From: Sphacelaria rigidula
Lineage: Eukaryota; Phaeophyceae; Sphacelariales
DNA length: 33,695 nt
Reading direction: 5' to 3'
Assembly: GCA_964200075.2 (NCBI GenBank)
Contig: CAXNAA020000031.1
Location: forward strand, 1-33,695
Both the position numbers and the translations under genes were made by a program. Of this stretch, positions 11,601-20,366 are shown one piece after another. Numbering within the stretch: the stretch's first letter is position 1; each line of letters begins with the position of its first letter. The notes below the pieces were generated by a model. That model saw only the letters and a program-made list of their open reading frames with translations. It was not told the origin of the DNA and searched no databases.

Positions 11601-14600
11601 CGGCTGCGCGCTCCATCATTCAACTTCGCGAAGCATCCGCACGATTTGGCCACAGACTTTTCTACAGCATGACCACAAGCGATTTCGGGGAATGCCGTCC
11701 ATGCGCCTTCAAATTGGTCATACAGCAGCCCGGACTTTGCGCACTTCAGGCGAATGTACACACGCGCAGATGCACAAACTTGAACACGTTGAGCGGCTGG
11801 ACGGCCGATGTGGTGGCGAATTGACACCGGTCTATGCTGCGACCATTTCTGGATCATGACCATCTGTAGTGTACCGATCAGCATACAGTCTGCAGAGCTG
11901 CACAGTTCATGACGCACGGCCCCACGCGCGCTGTAGCAGCTGCGAGGCGCTGAAACTTTGCCCATATGCTGTGCGAACCACAGTCCACAGTTCTATGTCG
12001 CTATATCTGGTGCTGTGCGCTGCAGTAGAGTGAGCGCACTAGAGGAAAATGCGATCGAATTCTGTTCCGATTTTTTCATGGCGCGACCCTAATCACCCAT
12101 AGAGATTCGCCCAAAGCTAGAGGTACTCTCAATTAACATTCCGCGCATCTGGCGAACAGCACCCGTGGCGACAAATTTCAATTTCATTTTATTTCTGGTG
12201 AAAAAAAAAAGCGTCACGATTTTCGTCCCGATGACGGAACGGAACGTGAAAACCGGCTCGTACTGAAGGATTGTCGGTGAGGTTTGTGACTATAATAGTG
12301 ATAAACGCCCGCGCACACATCAACTGGCTGTGTCATGGGAGCATAGAATTGGTGAGGGCGTGAAGCGCCTTATTTGCCGCACAGAACACACAACAACCAC
12401 CCCTCCGTGACGCTTACAACATTGCGTAGATGATACTGCGTGCCGACTACAACTCCTTGTACCGACCGAGACGACAGTACGGCGGTTCAGCAAATCCCTG
12501 ACGCCGAGCAGACCAGTGCTCAAACGCACAACACCACCGTGTCCACCACCAACCACACAGGGATGATTGTTCTCGACACGAAACGCCTTGCTCGTTGTGA
12601 AAGACACCACACCCAACAAAAGCGTCACGATTCAACAACTTTGACAAGACAGCTTAGCTCAACACAGGCATGGATGAGTACGTGAAAGACAATCGATCAC
12701 CCCTCTCGCGAATCTCGTCCCCTTCCATCATTTTCGCATTTTCAACGGAACCCGAGCTCGTGAAGTGTTGACAAGTCATCGGACCCTGATGAACGTGTCC
12801 CACAACACGATTGGGTATGAACGCAATAATGTGACCAACCCTCAGACAGTGAGCGTCGCTTCGGAACAGTTTTATAGGTAGACATTTCAGGGATATCTAG
12901 TAGTCCTCACGGGGAAGGGGGGTTGGCTTTTGACGGGGAGTGGGGGCCTGTTTGCAGAAATGGCGGAAAGATTGCAATGGAAAATGCCGTGAGCCAGGAA
13001 TGCGGCCCAGGAGGAGCGAAGTGATCATTCTGGCGGATCACGACTATCGAAATGGTCGCTTGGTGCTCCCTAATTTACAGATGTGCTACTTCGCGGTCTA
13101 GCTATATCTCGTCGGGACATACACTAAAAGCACACATACTGACTCTGCACGCAGTAGACTGCCGAGTAAAAACCGGCCAGGGGTTCTCCAGAGGATTTGT
13201 CATACAGACGCCCCGCATTTACATGATGAAAAAAAGCGTTTCGGGTACCGAGGAAAGAGCTGTTTTGAACCTCCAAATGTGGCGTGGTCCATCTCAGTCA
13301 ACCTGCGGAGGGGTTGCTGACATACCAGTGCGGGTAATCCATCTGGATCCCGCATGCTTTTTCAAGTGCAAATTGATGACGATTCAGCAGCTGACCTACC
13401 CTCGCGGTCGAAGGGTTAAGCAGAAATCAGCTTGTCCATCCGCACCGTACACAAAATGAGAAGGTGCAAAAGCCTTGATTGGATCAAAAGAGAGGGGGTT
13501 TGCCTGTGGTGAAAGGTACACCCAATTGTACACTGACAGGACATGCACTGTCGAATCTGTGTACTACTCTGTTATGTCGTGATACCGGGCTGGGCAACTC
13601 ATGCACCCTATAAATATAAAATACATCGAACAGCACCAACTGACTCCTTCACTTTAGAGGGGGCAAGGTAACCATCAAGAGAGTGCGCAGGAGAATATGA
13701 AGACCCCCACGGAAGAGTTCTCGGCCATTTTCAAGTTGACAGCTGCCACCCACGTGACCGCATCGAGAGACAGCAAAATTCGCGGGTCGATGCTTCGCAT
13801 CATTGACTTGGACAGTACGGTGCGGCAAAAAGCGGAAGATTGTTGCACCCCCTATTTGCGTTCGTCGCCATATGCAGTACAGTAGTAGGATACGTGAGGC
13901 TGACGACAACAATCATCACCATTACATCCCAGGAACGCTGTAACACTGTACCGTCTGCACTGCACGCACATAGCGGTTGATCTTCCTGAAGGACACCTGG
14001 GAGAAGTACCGCTGGGCAATGTGCACCGCCGCCGACATAGCTAGCAGAGGAAGCTTGAGCGGCTTACACGAGTCAAATATGAACGTGTGAGTCTTTGACC
14101 GTAGAATCTTCTCCTCGTCCATTGACCTGTCGACAAATGGCGGGGTCCTAGCGTGTTACTCTACAGCAGTATGACGGGTAAGTGTCACGCCAGTACAGTC
14201 AGTCCCGCGGCAGTAAGTACTACACGGACAAAAAGTGTAGAACAGTTACCGTAGTCGTACGGGGTATGACAAAGGTTTTTGTGACGTGAGGGGATTGTAG
14301 TTTTTGTGGGCCATTTTTCCCACGCTTTTTTTTCATCCAGAAAATTTCCCATTTCTTGAGCCGGGAACACCGCATCAAGAACCTAGGGACGTTGTTATAG
14401 TTTCTTGGGCGACATCACGCACTCAAAGGCGCCCACAAAAAAGAGCGGTTAGTAAGAAAGACACGCCGCCAGAGGTAATACGTGCGTGCTACACTGAATC
14501 CGCAACTTTGACATTCTCGCGCACCCGGGATTCCCGCCGGCGTTAGCTCGCTTGGCGAAGAACGTCAGCGACCACCGAAGAGCGGTTGTATTGCATAGGT

Positions 14601-14921
14601 GGCAAAAAGAATGATTCGTTGAAAATAAAACCTTATATCCCCCTACGAATTCTGGGGGGTGCTTTTAGGAGGGGACAAAGGGACATCAGCCTCGCTGGCC
14701 AAAAAATAAACAAACGGCATCTTGGTGAAGTGGGCAACATCATAGTTATGGTGTGAGGATACGTCTGCGCACGAAGCCACGCTCCCCACACCGCTTTCGA
14801 AACATAGCGCTCACATGTTGTCCTGGAGAGAGGGGGGGTTGGCAAGCTCTTCTGGCGTGAAATACCAGCCTCGGTCCTTCCATCCTTTGTCCGATCTCCT
14901 TCCCGCGAATGTCTCCACCAT
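2606..14921 (-). CDS. Cyclin K/T-like transcriptional cyclin, seven exons, 744 aa
   Basis: Exons on the minus strand: 14921-14815, 14126-13970, 6377-6240, 5899-5770, 5168-5105, 4740-4589, 4092-2606. They sum to 2235 nt and every junction keeps frame. Donors are GTGAGC, GTGCGT, GTGAGT, GTGAGG, GTGCGT, GTACGT; all acceptors end in AG. The ATG at 14921 has an in-frame TGA 24 nt upstream. Residues 18-31 read GWYFTPEELANPPS, the N-terminal signature of K/T cyclins. Cyclin box 1 (about 18-175) contains QRYFSQVSFRKINRY, FLAAKVEE and GFDFMIEHPY. K100 and E147 sit where the CDK-contacting Lys/Glu pair of cyclins lies. Box 2 (about 178-280) contains NMSLKGTMCLEHPP. The tail (about 300-744) is Pro/Ser/Arg-rich with basic NLS-like patches and an EDGEVEDGE motif near the end. 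Family members pair with CDK9 or CDK12/13 to phosphorylate the RNA polymerase II C-terminal domain in the nucleus. K versus T is unresolved; the FIFD motif and Pro-rich tail lean toward K. Orthology is inferred, not searched. Confidence 0.9.
3357..3446 (-). repeat. 18-bp coding tandem repeat in cyclin tail
   Basis: Five consecutive 18-bp units, consensus on the plus strand GGCGGCTTGGGTGTAGAC, lie in frame in the last cyclin exon. Each encodes a six-residue Lys-Pro-Pro-Ser-Thr-Pro type unit (one unit carries Ala-Ala). Looser PRPPSTPRPP copies continue on both sides. The repetition is at the DNA level, not only amino-acid composition, so this is a young or homogenised minisatellite. Confidence 0.85.
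7092..7470 (+). repeat. Dispersed repeat, copy B (inverted relative to copy A)
   Basis: Same family as 82-463, opposite orientation, about 7 kb away, inside cyclin intron 2. The order of conserved blocks is identical in both copies, so the match is a real shared element and not low complexity. Confidence 0.75.
7727..8393. mobile_element. Non-autonomous TIR element with internal hairpin
   Basis: The ends are inverted copies of about 40 bp: ATGCGCCGGC at the left end, GAGTTGGAGCGTAAAA further in, and the reverse complement of both at 8355-8393. Inside, 7768-7833 and 7869-7933 form a second inverted repeat of ~66 bp with a ~35-bp loop. A 12-G run lies at 8299-8310. No transposase frame is present. 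Length (~667 bp) and structure fit a MITE or foldback remnant. A target-site duplication was not found. Confidence 0.55.
7768..7933. repeat. Long inverted repeat (66-bp arms, ~35-bp loop)
   Basis: The left arm runs from ACGGACAGTAGATAGGGCAT to CGTGAGTTGAG. The right arm is its reverse complement from CTCAACTCACG to ATGCCTCATCCACTGTCC. About 80% of positions pair. RNA from either strand of this intron would form a stable hairpin. Confidence 0.7.
9482..9546 (+). repeat. Diverged direct repeat, copy 1
   Basis: Shares CACCGATATC, ACTTCT, GACGTTTGCA and AGGTATTACT, in the same order and spacing, with 9859-9923. Confidence 0.65.
9568..9794. repeat. Inverted repeat, 32-bp arms
   Basis: Arms 9568-9599 and 9763-9794, nearly identical, centred on GATGGAAAAGTGACGATT and its reverse complement, with a ~163-bp spacer. 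Confidence 0.75.
9859..9923 (+). repeat. Diverged direct repeat, copy 2
   Basis: Second copy of the 9482-9546 segment, about 375 bp downstream. Together the two flank the inverted repeat at 9568-9794, which suggests a small composite element. Confidence 0.65.
10411..10499. repeat. Imperfect hairpin
   Basis: Arms 10411-10443 and 10463-10499 share AGCAGCATGTTG, flanked by further matching bases, and close on GATCGCC/GGCGACT. Confidence 0.6.
10916..10931 (+). repeat. Short interstitial telomere-like stretch
   Basis: TAAGGGTTAGGGTTGG: about two and a half TTAGGG-type units. Too short to be more than suggestive. Confidence 0.35.
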
Positions 14922-15738
14922 CGTCACTCGACGCCAATCTCTTCAGTAAGAACCGCGCACCTACGCCCCACCACCCACCACCCCACGCCTCGTGAGGTAT
15001 CCTTCACTGAATTCTCCTCCGTCCAAAGCAATTGCTTCCACGCGTGCGTTGCTTGCCCACGTACCAATTTCGGGGATACTCGTCTCCCTGTTTTCGTCAC
15101 ACTTGGCCCCAGGTCTAGTTCGCGTAGTGACAAAATCCCTTCTTTGCTTTATAACTAATCGAGAGCAAGCACAACTGTTACCCGCAAGAATCTTTACACT
15201 CCACGTTCGCCGCGACGACTCTGTCACAGTAGCCGCCGTACGTAGTCTTTCACCTGTCCTTGATAAGCGCCTATCCTACACCGTCTCAGTGCGGTACCTC
15301 GAGTCGCCACACGATACCCGACTGTCTTACTCTCCATATTACGTACGTCACATTCATCATACTACTATGAAGGCGTGTTTATGTCTGGCCGGTTGCAGTT
15401 TCGGGTTTTGAAAGGACCTCTCTCATATGTCGCACACACATCAAAGCTCGGCTTACCCACCAGCCCCGGTTGCATCACGAGGGATACTTCAGCTGAAGAA
15501 ACATCGCGACATCATCATCACCACCATCTTCAGGTTAGATATTAAAAGCGCGGCCCGTGTTTTCGACCTTCGACCCCTTGAGAGCCTCTTTCGCTAGCTG
15601 TGATCTGGGCGATCAATTTCGTGAAAATACGCCGGCTCTTTAGCTTGTGTACAAGCAGTCTTGCTCTCTTCCACAGAACACGCCTTTTGACCGTTCCGTT
15701 GACTTAGCACTTTCACCATTTGCCGACTTGGGGTCAGC
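14922..15738. promoter_or_regulatory. Candidate bidirectional promoter between cyclin gene and divergent ORF
   Basis: This 817-bp gap separates the minus-strand cyclin start codon from the plus-strand start at 15739, so both 5' regions lie within it. A CCACCCACCACC-like tract lies near 14970-14990. A weak TATA-like TATTAAAAG lies near 15539, about 200 bp before the plus-strand ATG. No convincing coding exon is seen: an open frame at 14992-15411 lacks any recognisable motif. Function is inferred from gene geometry only. Confidence 0.35.
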
Positions 15739-16284
15739 ATGAGTGTCAAACCCCCACCACCCCCACCACCCCCAACGCGTGGTAGTCGGCAATCAAACAC
15801 CCGTCTACGCGAGCGAAGTCGGTCGCGAGAGCGAGAGTCACGCAATGGCGAAAACCAACTTCGGGCGCCTGAGTTTCAAGATAGCAACAGCAGCGACAAC
15901 ACCCAGTGCTCCTGTAGGGATTGTGCCGCCTTGTCGGCCAATGAGGAGCAACACCGTGACTGGAGCATAAGGTTTCCGGGTCATTCGAAAGAGAGTTACC
16001 TCAACTTGGTGCGTGTGCTGGACGAGTGCATTTATGGCGACTATGAAGCAGGCAATAGTTCATCTGAAATTACTCTTGATCGGTTTTCGGAGGGTGTCGA
16101 CTTTTATCCAGCTGAGCCTCCCGTGTATTCGAGTGGCGACTGCGAGTATACGCCCGCCTCGCCGGGAATTGAGACGGAAGACCTCTCTGATGAATCTTCG
16201 TGCCATGATGAGAGTGATATGCAATGGAAGGTTGGAAGCACAACGGGGACCAAGGGGGGCCGGGCGGAATCGAATACAGCTTGA
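15739..16284 (+). CDS. Unrecognised 181-aa protein, poly-Pro and RS-like N-terminus
   Basis: I do not recognise the family. The ATG at 15739 follows an in-frame TGA about 36 nt upstream, supporting this start, although a 5' exon cannot be excluded. Residues 5-12 are eight prolines. Residues 22-35 are an Arg/Ser/Glu stretch (RLRERSRSRERESR) like RS segments of RNA-processing proteins. A CSCRDC cluster lies at 57-62. Residues 73-100 look like a small folded segment with hydrophobic spacing (SYLNLVRVLDECIYG). The rest is acidic and Ser/Glu/Asp-rich to about 160. No signal peptide or membrane segment is seen. The gene is divergent from the cyclin gene and may share its promoter. The reading frame looks protein-like in composition, but a single-exon ORF of this length could still be an exon of a larger gene or chance. 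Confidence 0.45.
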   Translation: MSVKPPPPPPPPTRGSRQSNTRLRERSRSRERESRNGENQLRAPEFQDSNSSDNTQCSCRDCAALSANEEQHRDWSIRFPGHSKESYLNLVRVLDECIYGDYEAGNSSSEITLDRFSEGVDFYPAEPPVYSSGDCEYTPASPGIETEDLSDESSCHDESDMQWKVGSTTGTKGGRAESNTA

Positions 16285-19200
16285 AATTTGTTTCAATTAC
16301 CGCTTCGTTGACTTGGCGAAGCCAAATGTGAACAAAGAACTTGTCCGATGCTACAAAATGTAAATATCTACATGAAGCTTTAACCGTATAGCGGATGTGA
16401 GGAGCGTGCCCATCATGCTTGTGTACACGTGTATATTTGTTGAGACGTTTGTCGGGACTTGCCTTGTTGAGGCGACGAGCAGGGCAGCACTTCACCGTGA
16501 TCTCTGTCGTGTTTTATGATATTCCCGGAGTTACATTTCGACTGCTTCGGAGGAACTAGCTCGTTTTTTAACGTGTTTTTCCATGATGTGGTTCGGGAGC
16601 ATGACCGTGCCAAGCGCGAAACTCTATCAGGGGTGTATCTGCAATGGGCTGCAAGGTGCCGGGTGCCGACCAATCCGACAGCCGGCAGGGTTCACCTTAC
16701 TGAAGGGTGAGCATGAGTCGTGACTGAAAGATAGGATGGTGTAGGTGTTGCGGTAGATGTAAACGTTGCGCGCAATTGTAAAGTTTAGAGTAGGCGGATT
16801 TGTGGCGATTTGATGACAGCGTTCATACAGCGTTGTGCATATCAGTAGAGTGCTGTAATTCTCAGGACTTGACAGATGTTCCTGGTTACCACCTGTACAG
16901 CTGTGCTTGGTGTGTCGCTACTATACCTTCGCGATAGATGTGAGATTGCTTTTACCCCACGTCCCTTATGGTAATATCATGCGGAACGTGTTGATCTTAC
17001 GCTGATGCTTTTTGACAAGGAGTTTTTAGTTTACCCCGTGTTACATTTTGGATTTCCTGTGCCTTCCAGCGCCAACTCATGCTTGGATATATAGGTTGTG
17101 CGGTCCAGAATACTGGGCTACACGTGCGTTGTACTGTAGTACAGTAGTGTTATTTCGTCAAAACTTGCGCCGCGTCTGGATGTAAGCTCGTGTAGTAGAA
17201 GTGATGCACGTAATTCATGTTTCAGGTATACGATATTCTTGATGTGAGTAGTGTTTCTAGCGTCATAAGAGTGATTTTCCCAAGAAAGAGCGGTCATGAT
17301 ACGCACGGCTACGATGCTGGGTGGTCGTTGGCAATATGAGGGCTACGATGAGAATGCTCTCTGAATACTTCGGGCTCTGCGTGGTGCTTGCCCTACTTCA
17401 GAGCATGAGGAGTGTGGTGGATGATTGGTTGATGTGAGACTTCATAGATGCGAGCTGAATACCTTTCCGCGTGTGGCTCTTTTTGATCTTCGAGTGTAGG
17501 AGGTACTAGACCTGTGCCCCGATACCTCTTGGTGGTACAACACCGTCGAGCCACCTTCTTCAAACGGCGCCGCATCTTGTTTCGGTCCAACAATTAGTGG
17601 TCCATTGCAGGTCGATACGAAAAGTATAAGTTCGATGTTGTTGGCTTTTGGCATGTGTTCTCAAGACGGGTCGGTCTACTGCACCCTTCGTCCCTTTACC
17701 GTTATGAAAGCTCAGCAGCGCGTGAGGCACGGCACGAGATGTACAGCGCTGTCGTCCTGGCCCATGCACGGCGCCCCTCAAAAGGTGAACCGCAGGTAGT
17801 GAACTCTACCAAGAAGGGTGGTCTGATTGAGGCAAGGAACTGAGACACGTGATTTTTACCCCGAGATGCTCCACTTGATTGACGCACGGTCGTGCGCAAA
17901 CGGGAATGTTATGAAGCATCTTGGGTTTCGGCATTGAGCGCGAAACTTTTTCCACGCGCGTACGTGCTCCCTGGCTTTGGGTTGTCCTACGTTGTGCCTC
18001 ACGAGAAAGACAGCCTCACATGATCAGGGCTGGAACACTCGCTCCGAATGCGCAGTGCCCGTATTGCTCGGGTGTTGGCTGTTCCGCTCGCAGCCTGTTT
18101 GTTCTGTTTTCCGCATTTTTCCCGGTGCGCAGGTTTCACCGCATCACCGCAGGGGTACTAGCTGCTAGTTCTCCTCAGTTCTAGCATGTGCTGCCCAAAC
18201 ACCCACGGTACACCACTATTCTCCACGGTAGTTACTGCCCATGATGTCCGTCTCGCCGTTAGCTGCTCATCGTTGTTACGGAGCCAACAAGAATCGTCAC
18301 AGTAACATGATCCCCATCCCTCCCCTCCAGTTCTAAAGAGGCGGGATTGGGTTTTGTCTCGTTTACTCTTCATTTTTCCAAGTCTCGGAAGTCCTTTAGA
18401 TGGTGTCCAAATCGGACTCGTCTTGGTAGAAGCAATCCGTGCGTCCCTTCCAGTGAGTTGGAGAACTTGCCAGCGCATATAATGGCATTACTACCGTGTA
18501 CATTCCGGCGCAGCCACTTTTTTGGTTCACTGCTGATCCAAGGCAACTGCGATGCAATAGATGATGAAGAGAACCGTGCGCACCCTCCCCCGCCACCCAC
18601 CCTCACCCTCTCCCCTCCCGTCCTTTATCGGACCAAGCAGTTGTTTTGTCGTTCTTGTTTTTGGGAGTTGTACACATGGTCCTTCTCGTCTCACGTTTTT
18701 TGTGTATCGTTTTATTCGATGCTGCAAGTGCATGAAGACCCATCTGTTTTTTCCGCGCTCGTGAAATTCTCTAGCAGCGTCTTGCAAGCGCGCCGCGCTA
18801 AAAATTGGATTCTGGCGGTGCAACCACGAAAGAGAACAACTGACGCACTTAACCGGCGATGTTATCCCCTACTGGACTGTACCATACAGTCGTCCAACAC
18901 CAATGCTAGACACGTGACTGAAGTACGCAGAATGTCCACCAATGTTCCAGTTCAGCTTATGCCTGGTACTGCGATCACGTTTTTGGGGGACAGTTTTCAT
19001 CCGCTTTCTCCTGCTCCACCTGGAAAAAAAGGGAATTGTCGGAGTCATTCTAGCCGATTTTCTAACCATGCCCCACCGTGGCGGCTGCGTAAGCTCAACA
19101 TTCCAGGGTAACCACCCAAGAGGATCATGGTAATATCATCATCTATACATCGCAGTCTCAGGCATGGGAAGGTGCATGCAGTAAGGGCGTTGTGAGTGCC

Positions 19201-20028
19201 TCGACCGCCTTTCAACAAGCAGGAGTTGCAACTTCCGAGGATGCTCAAATTCTGAATCTGGACGTGACTTTGAAATCGATAGCAAAAAGCCGTACGAATA
19301 CGAGCTGGGCCAGTCAAGAGCACGTGTATACCTCTCTCAGGCGACGTACGGCGCGATATTTGGACTCGTACTCTGGAATTTTGACGGCAGCTTTCTATTA
19401 TCGAAATGCAGAAGATCACGGGACCAGCAACAAAAGAAGTTATGGGCATTCGGAATTTCAGCAAAACCGAGATAATGCCATGAATCGAGAGAAAAAAAAG
19501 AGAATCTGTAGCTAGATACGTGAACTATCAGTTTCTTGGGTGCAGAAAGTTGTCGTGAAATTTCAGCTCGAGAGTCGTCGAACTGCACCATGCCTTCAAC
19601 ATTTTCTTTGATGCTGCTGCACCTCTGTAAATCAAGTGATTGGAGACTCCAGTAATGGAGGTCATGCTTCCGAATCCCGACAGATTCTCTTTTTGTTCGT
19701 CAGTCGTTAACGTTATACATTATGCAGTATGTATATATTTTAATTACATTCAGCGGTGGCACCGTGTGTCACCCACCAGGTTGATCACACCGGGTTTATT
19801 CGGGAAACTGGGGAAGCTGTGGTGTGAGCAAGTTTTAGCAGCTTTTAAGCTGGCCCAGCTCGTATGCCAAAATTGAAGAGGTCACGGGGAACTGTGAACA
19901 CACAGGAGAGGTGCAAAGAATGGGGAAAATGACCTGTTTTCCTTCGCCTGGAATGACTCGAGCTTTATTTGCGCAACCACGGGTGTCCTGTGTGCACGCC
20001 GTCACTTGAGCCTACACCTTATTCGAAT
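16285..20028. other. No supported gene; GT-rich 3' flank then unassigned sequence
   Basis: The first ~1.1 kb (to about 17.4 kb) is rich in G and T on the plus strand and may be 3' UTR or flank of the 181-aa ORF; no AATAAA was recognised. Several overlapping open frames on both strands (for example 18347-19111 plus, 254 codons, and 19192-19515 plus, opening with GTG) carry no motif, and none has convincing splice context. One copy of the AGCTGG-CCAGCTCGTA motif lies at 19846-19864. Confidence 0.4.
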
Positions 20029-20366
20029 CTATGCTCCTGTCGTGGGTGAGTTATCAAAACACATTCTGGTACTTTTACTGATTTCAACAACTGATGCATT
20101 CGCCTCATCATGTATCTTCACCGATATTGCTACGATGGGTAGACTCTGATCATGGTGCGCTTGGGGAGGAAAGGGATCCACTTTTTCTTTCAGGGCTGCG
20201 CTAGTTGGCCACGAACGCACATCGAGCGGAGACGAGAGCAGCGCCACTTCGGTCGACTGGCAATCTTGGGTGCTATGAAGTCCGCTGTTCCGTGAGTCCA
20301 TCTTGACCGGGCGCGTGTTTAGCTGAATCTGGTTGAACACGGCACGGATGGCGGGTCTCGTGGGAA
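20029..20366 (-). CDS. Possible 3'-terminal exon of an unknown gene
   Basis: An open frame of 111 residues plus stop on the minus strand, with protein-like composition (balanced Asp, Glu, Lys, Ser, few Cys/Trp). It begins at a candidate acceptor GGTAG/TTCCC at 20366, reads PTRPAIRAVFNQIQLNTRP and ends SPTTGA-stop. An in-frame stop lies upstream, so an intron boundary would be needed if it is coding. No domain is recognised and I found no convincing upstream exon, so it may be chance. Confidence 0.25.

Larger units (their letters stand above)
6378..13969 (-). other. Intron 2 of the cyclin gene (7592 nt)
   Basis: It starts GTGCGT after the codons for KINRY and ends TTACAG before GACACC (codons DTAAAA). 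Both flanking exons are in phase 0. Joined, they give an ungapped 30-residue match in length to the same stretch of known cyclin K proteins (conserved H/QR-Y/F to KVEE), so no coding exon appears to be missing inside. The intron holds repeat copy B (7092-7470), a TIR-bounded hairpin element (7727-8393), duplicated segments near 9.5 and 9.86 kb, hairpins at 9568-9794 and 10411-10499, and a short telomere-like stretch. Open frames inside it, on either strand, show no recognisable domain. Confidence 0.8.

Noticed and set aside
11417-11965. 182-codon minus-strand open frame inside cyclin intron 2
   Set aside because: No recognisable domain or transposon motif and no clear start context. A nested gene cannot be supported by eye.
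18347-19111. 254-codon plus-strand open frame
   Set aside because: Long, but its composition resembles random translation (Ser, Arg, Cys, Trp scattered), with no domain. A chance open frame of this size is possible given the amount of sequence.
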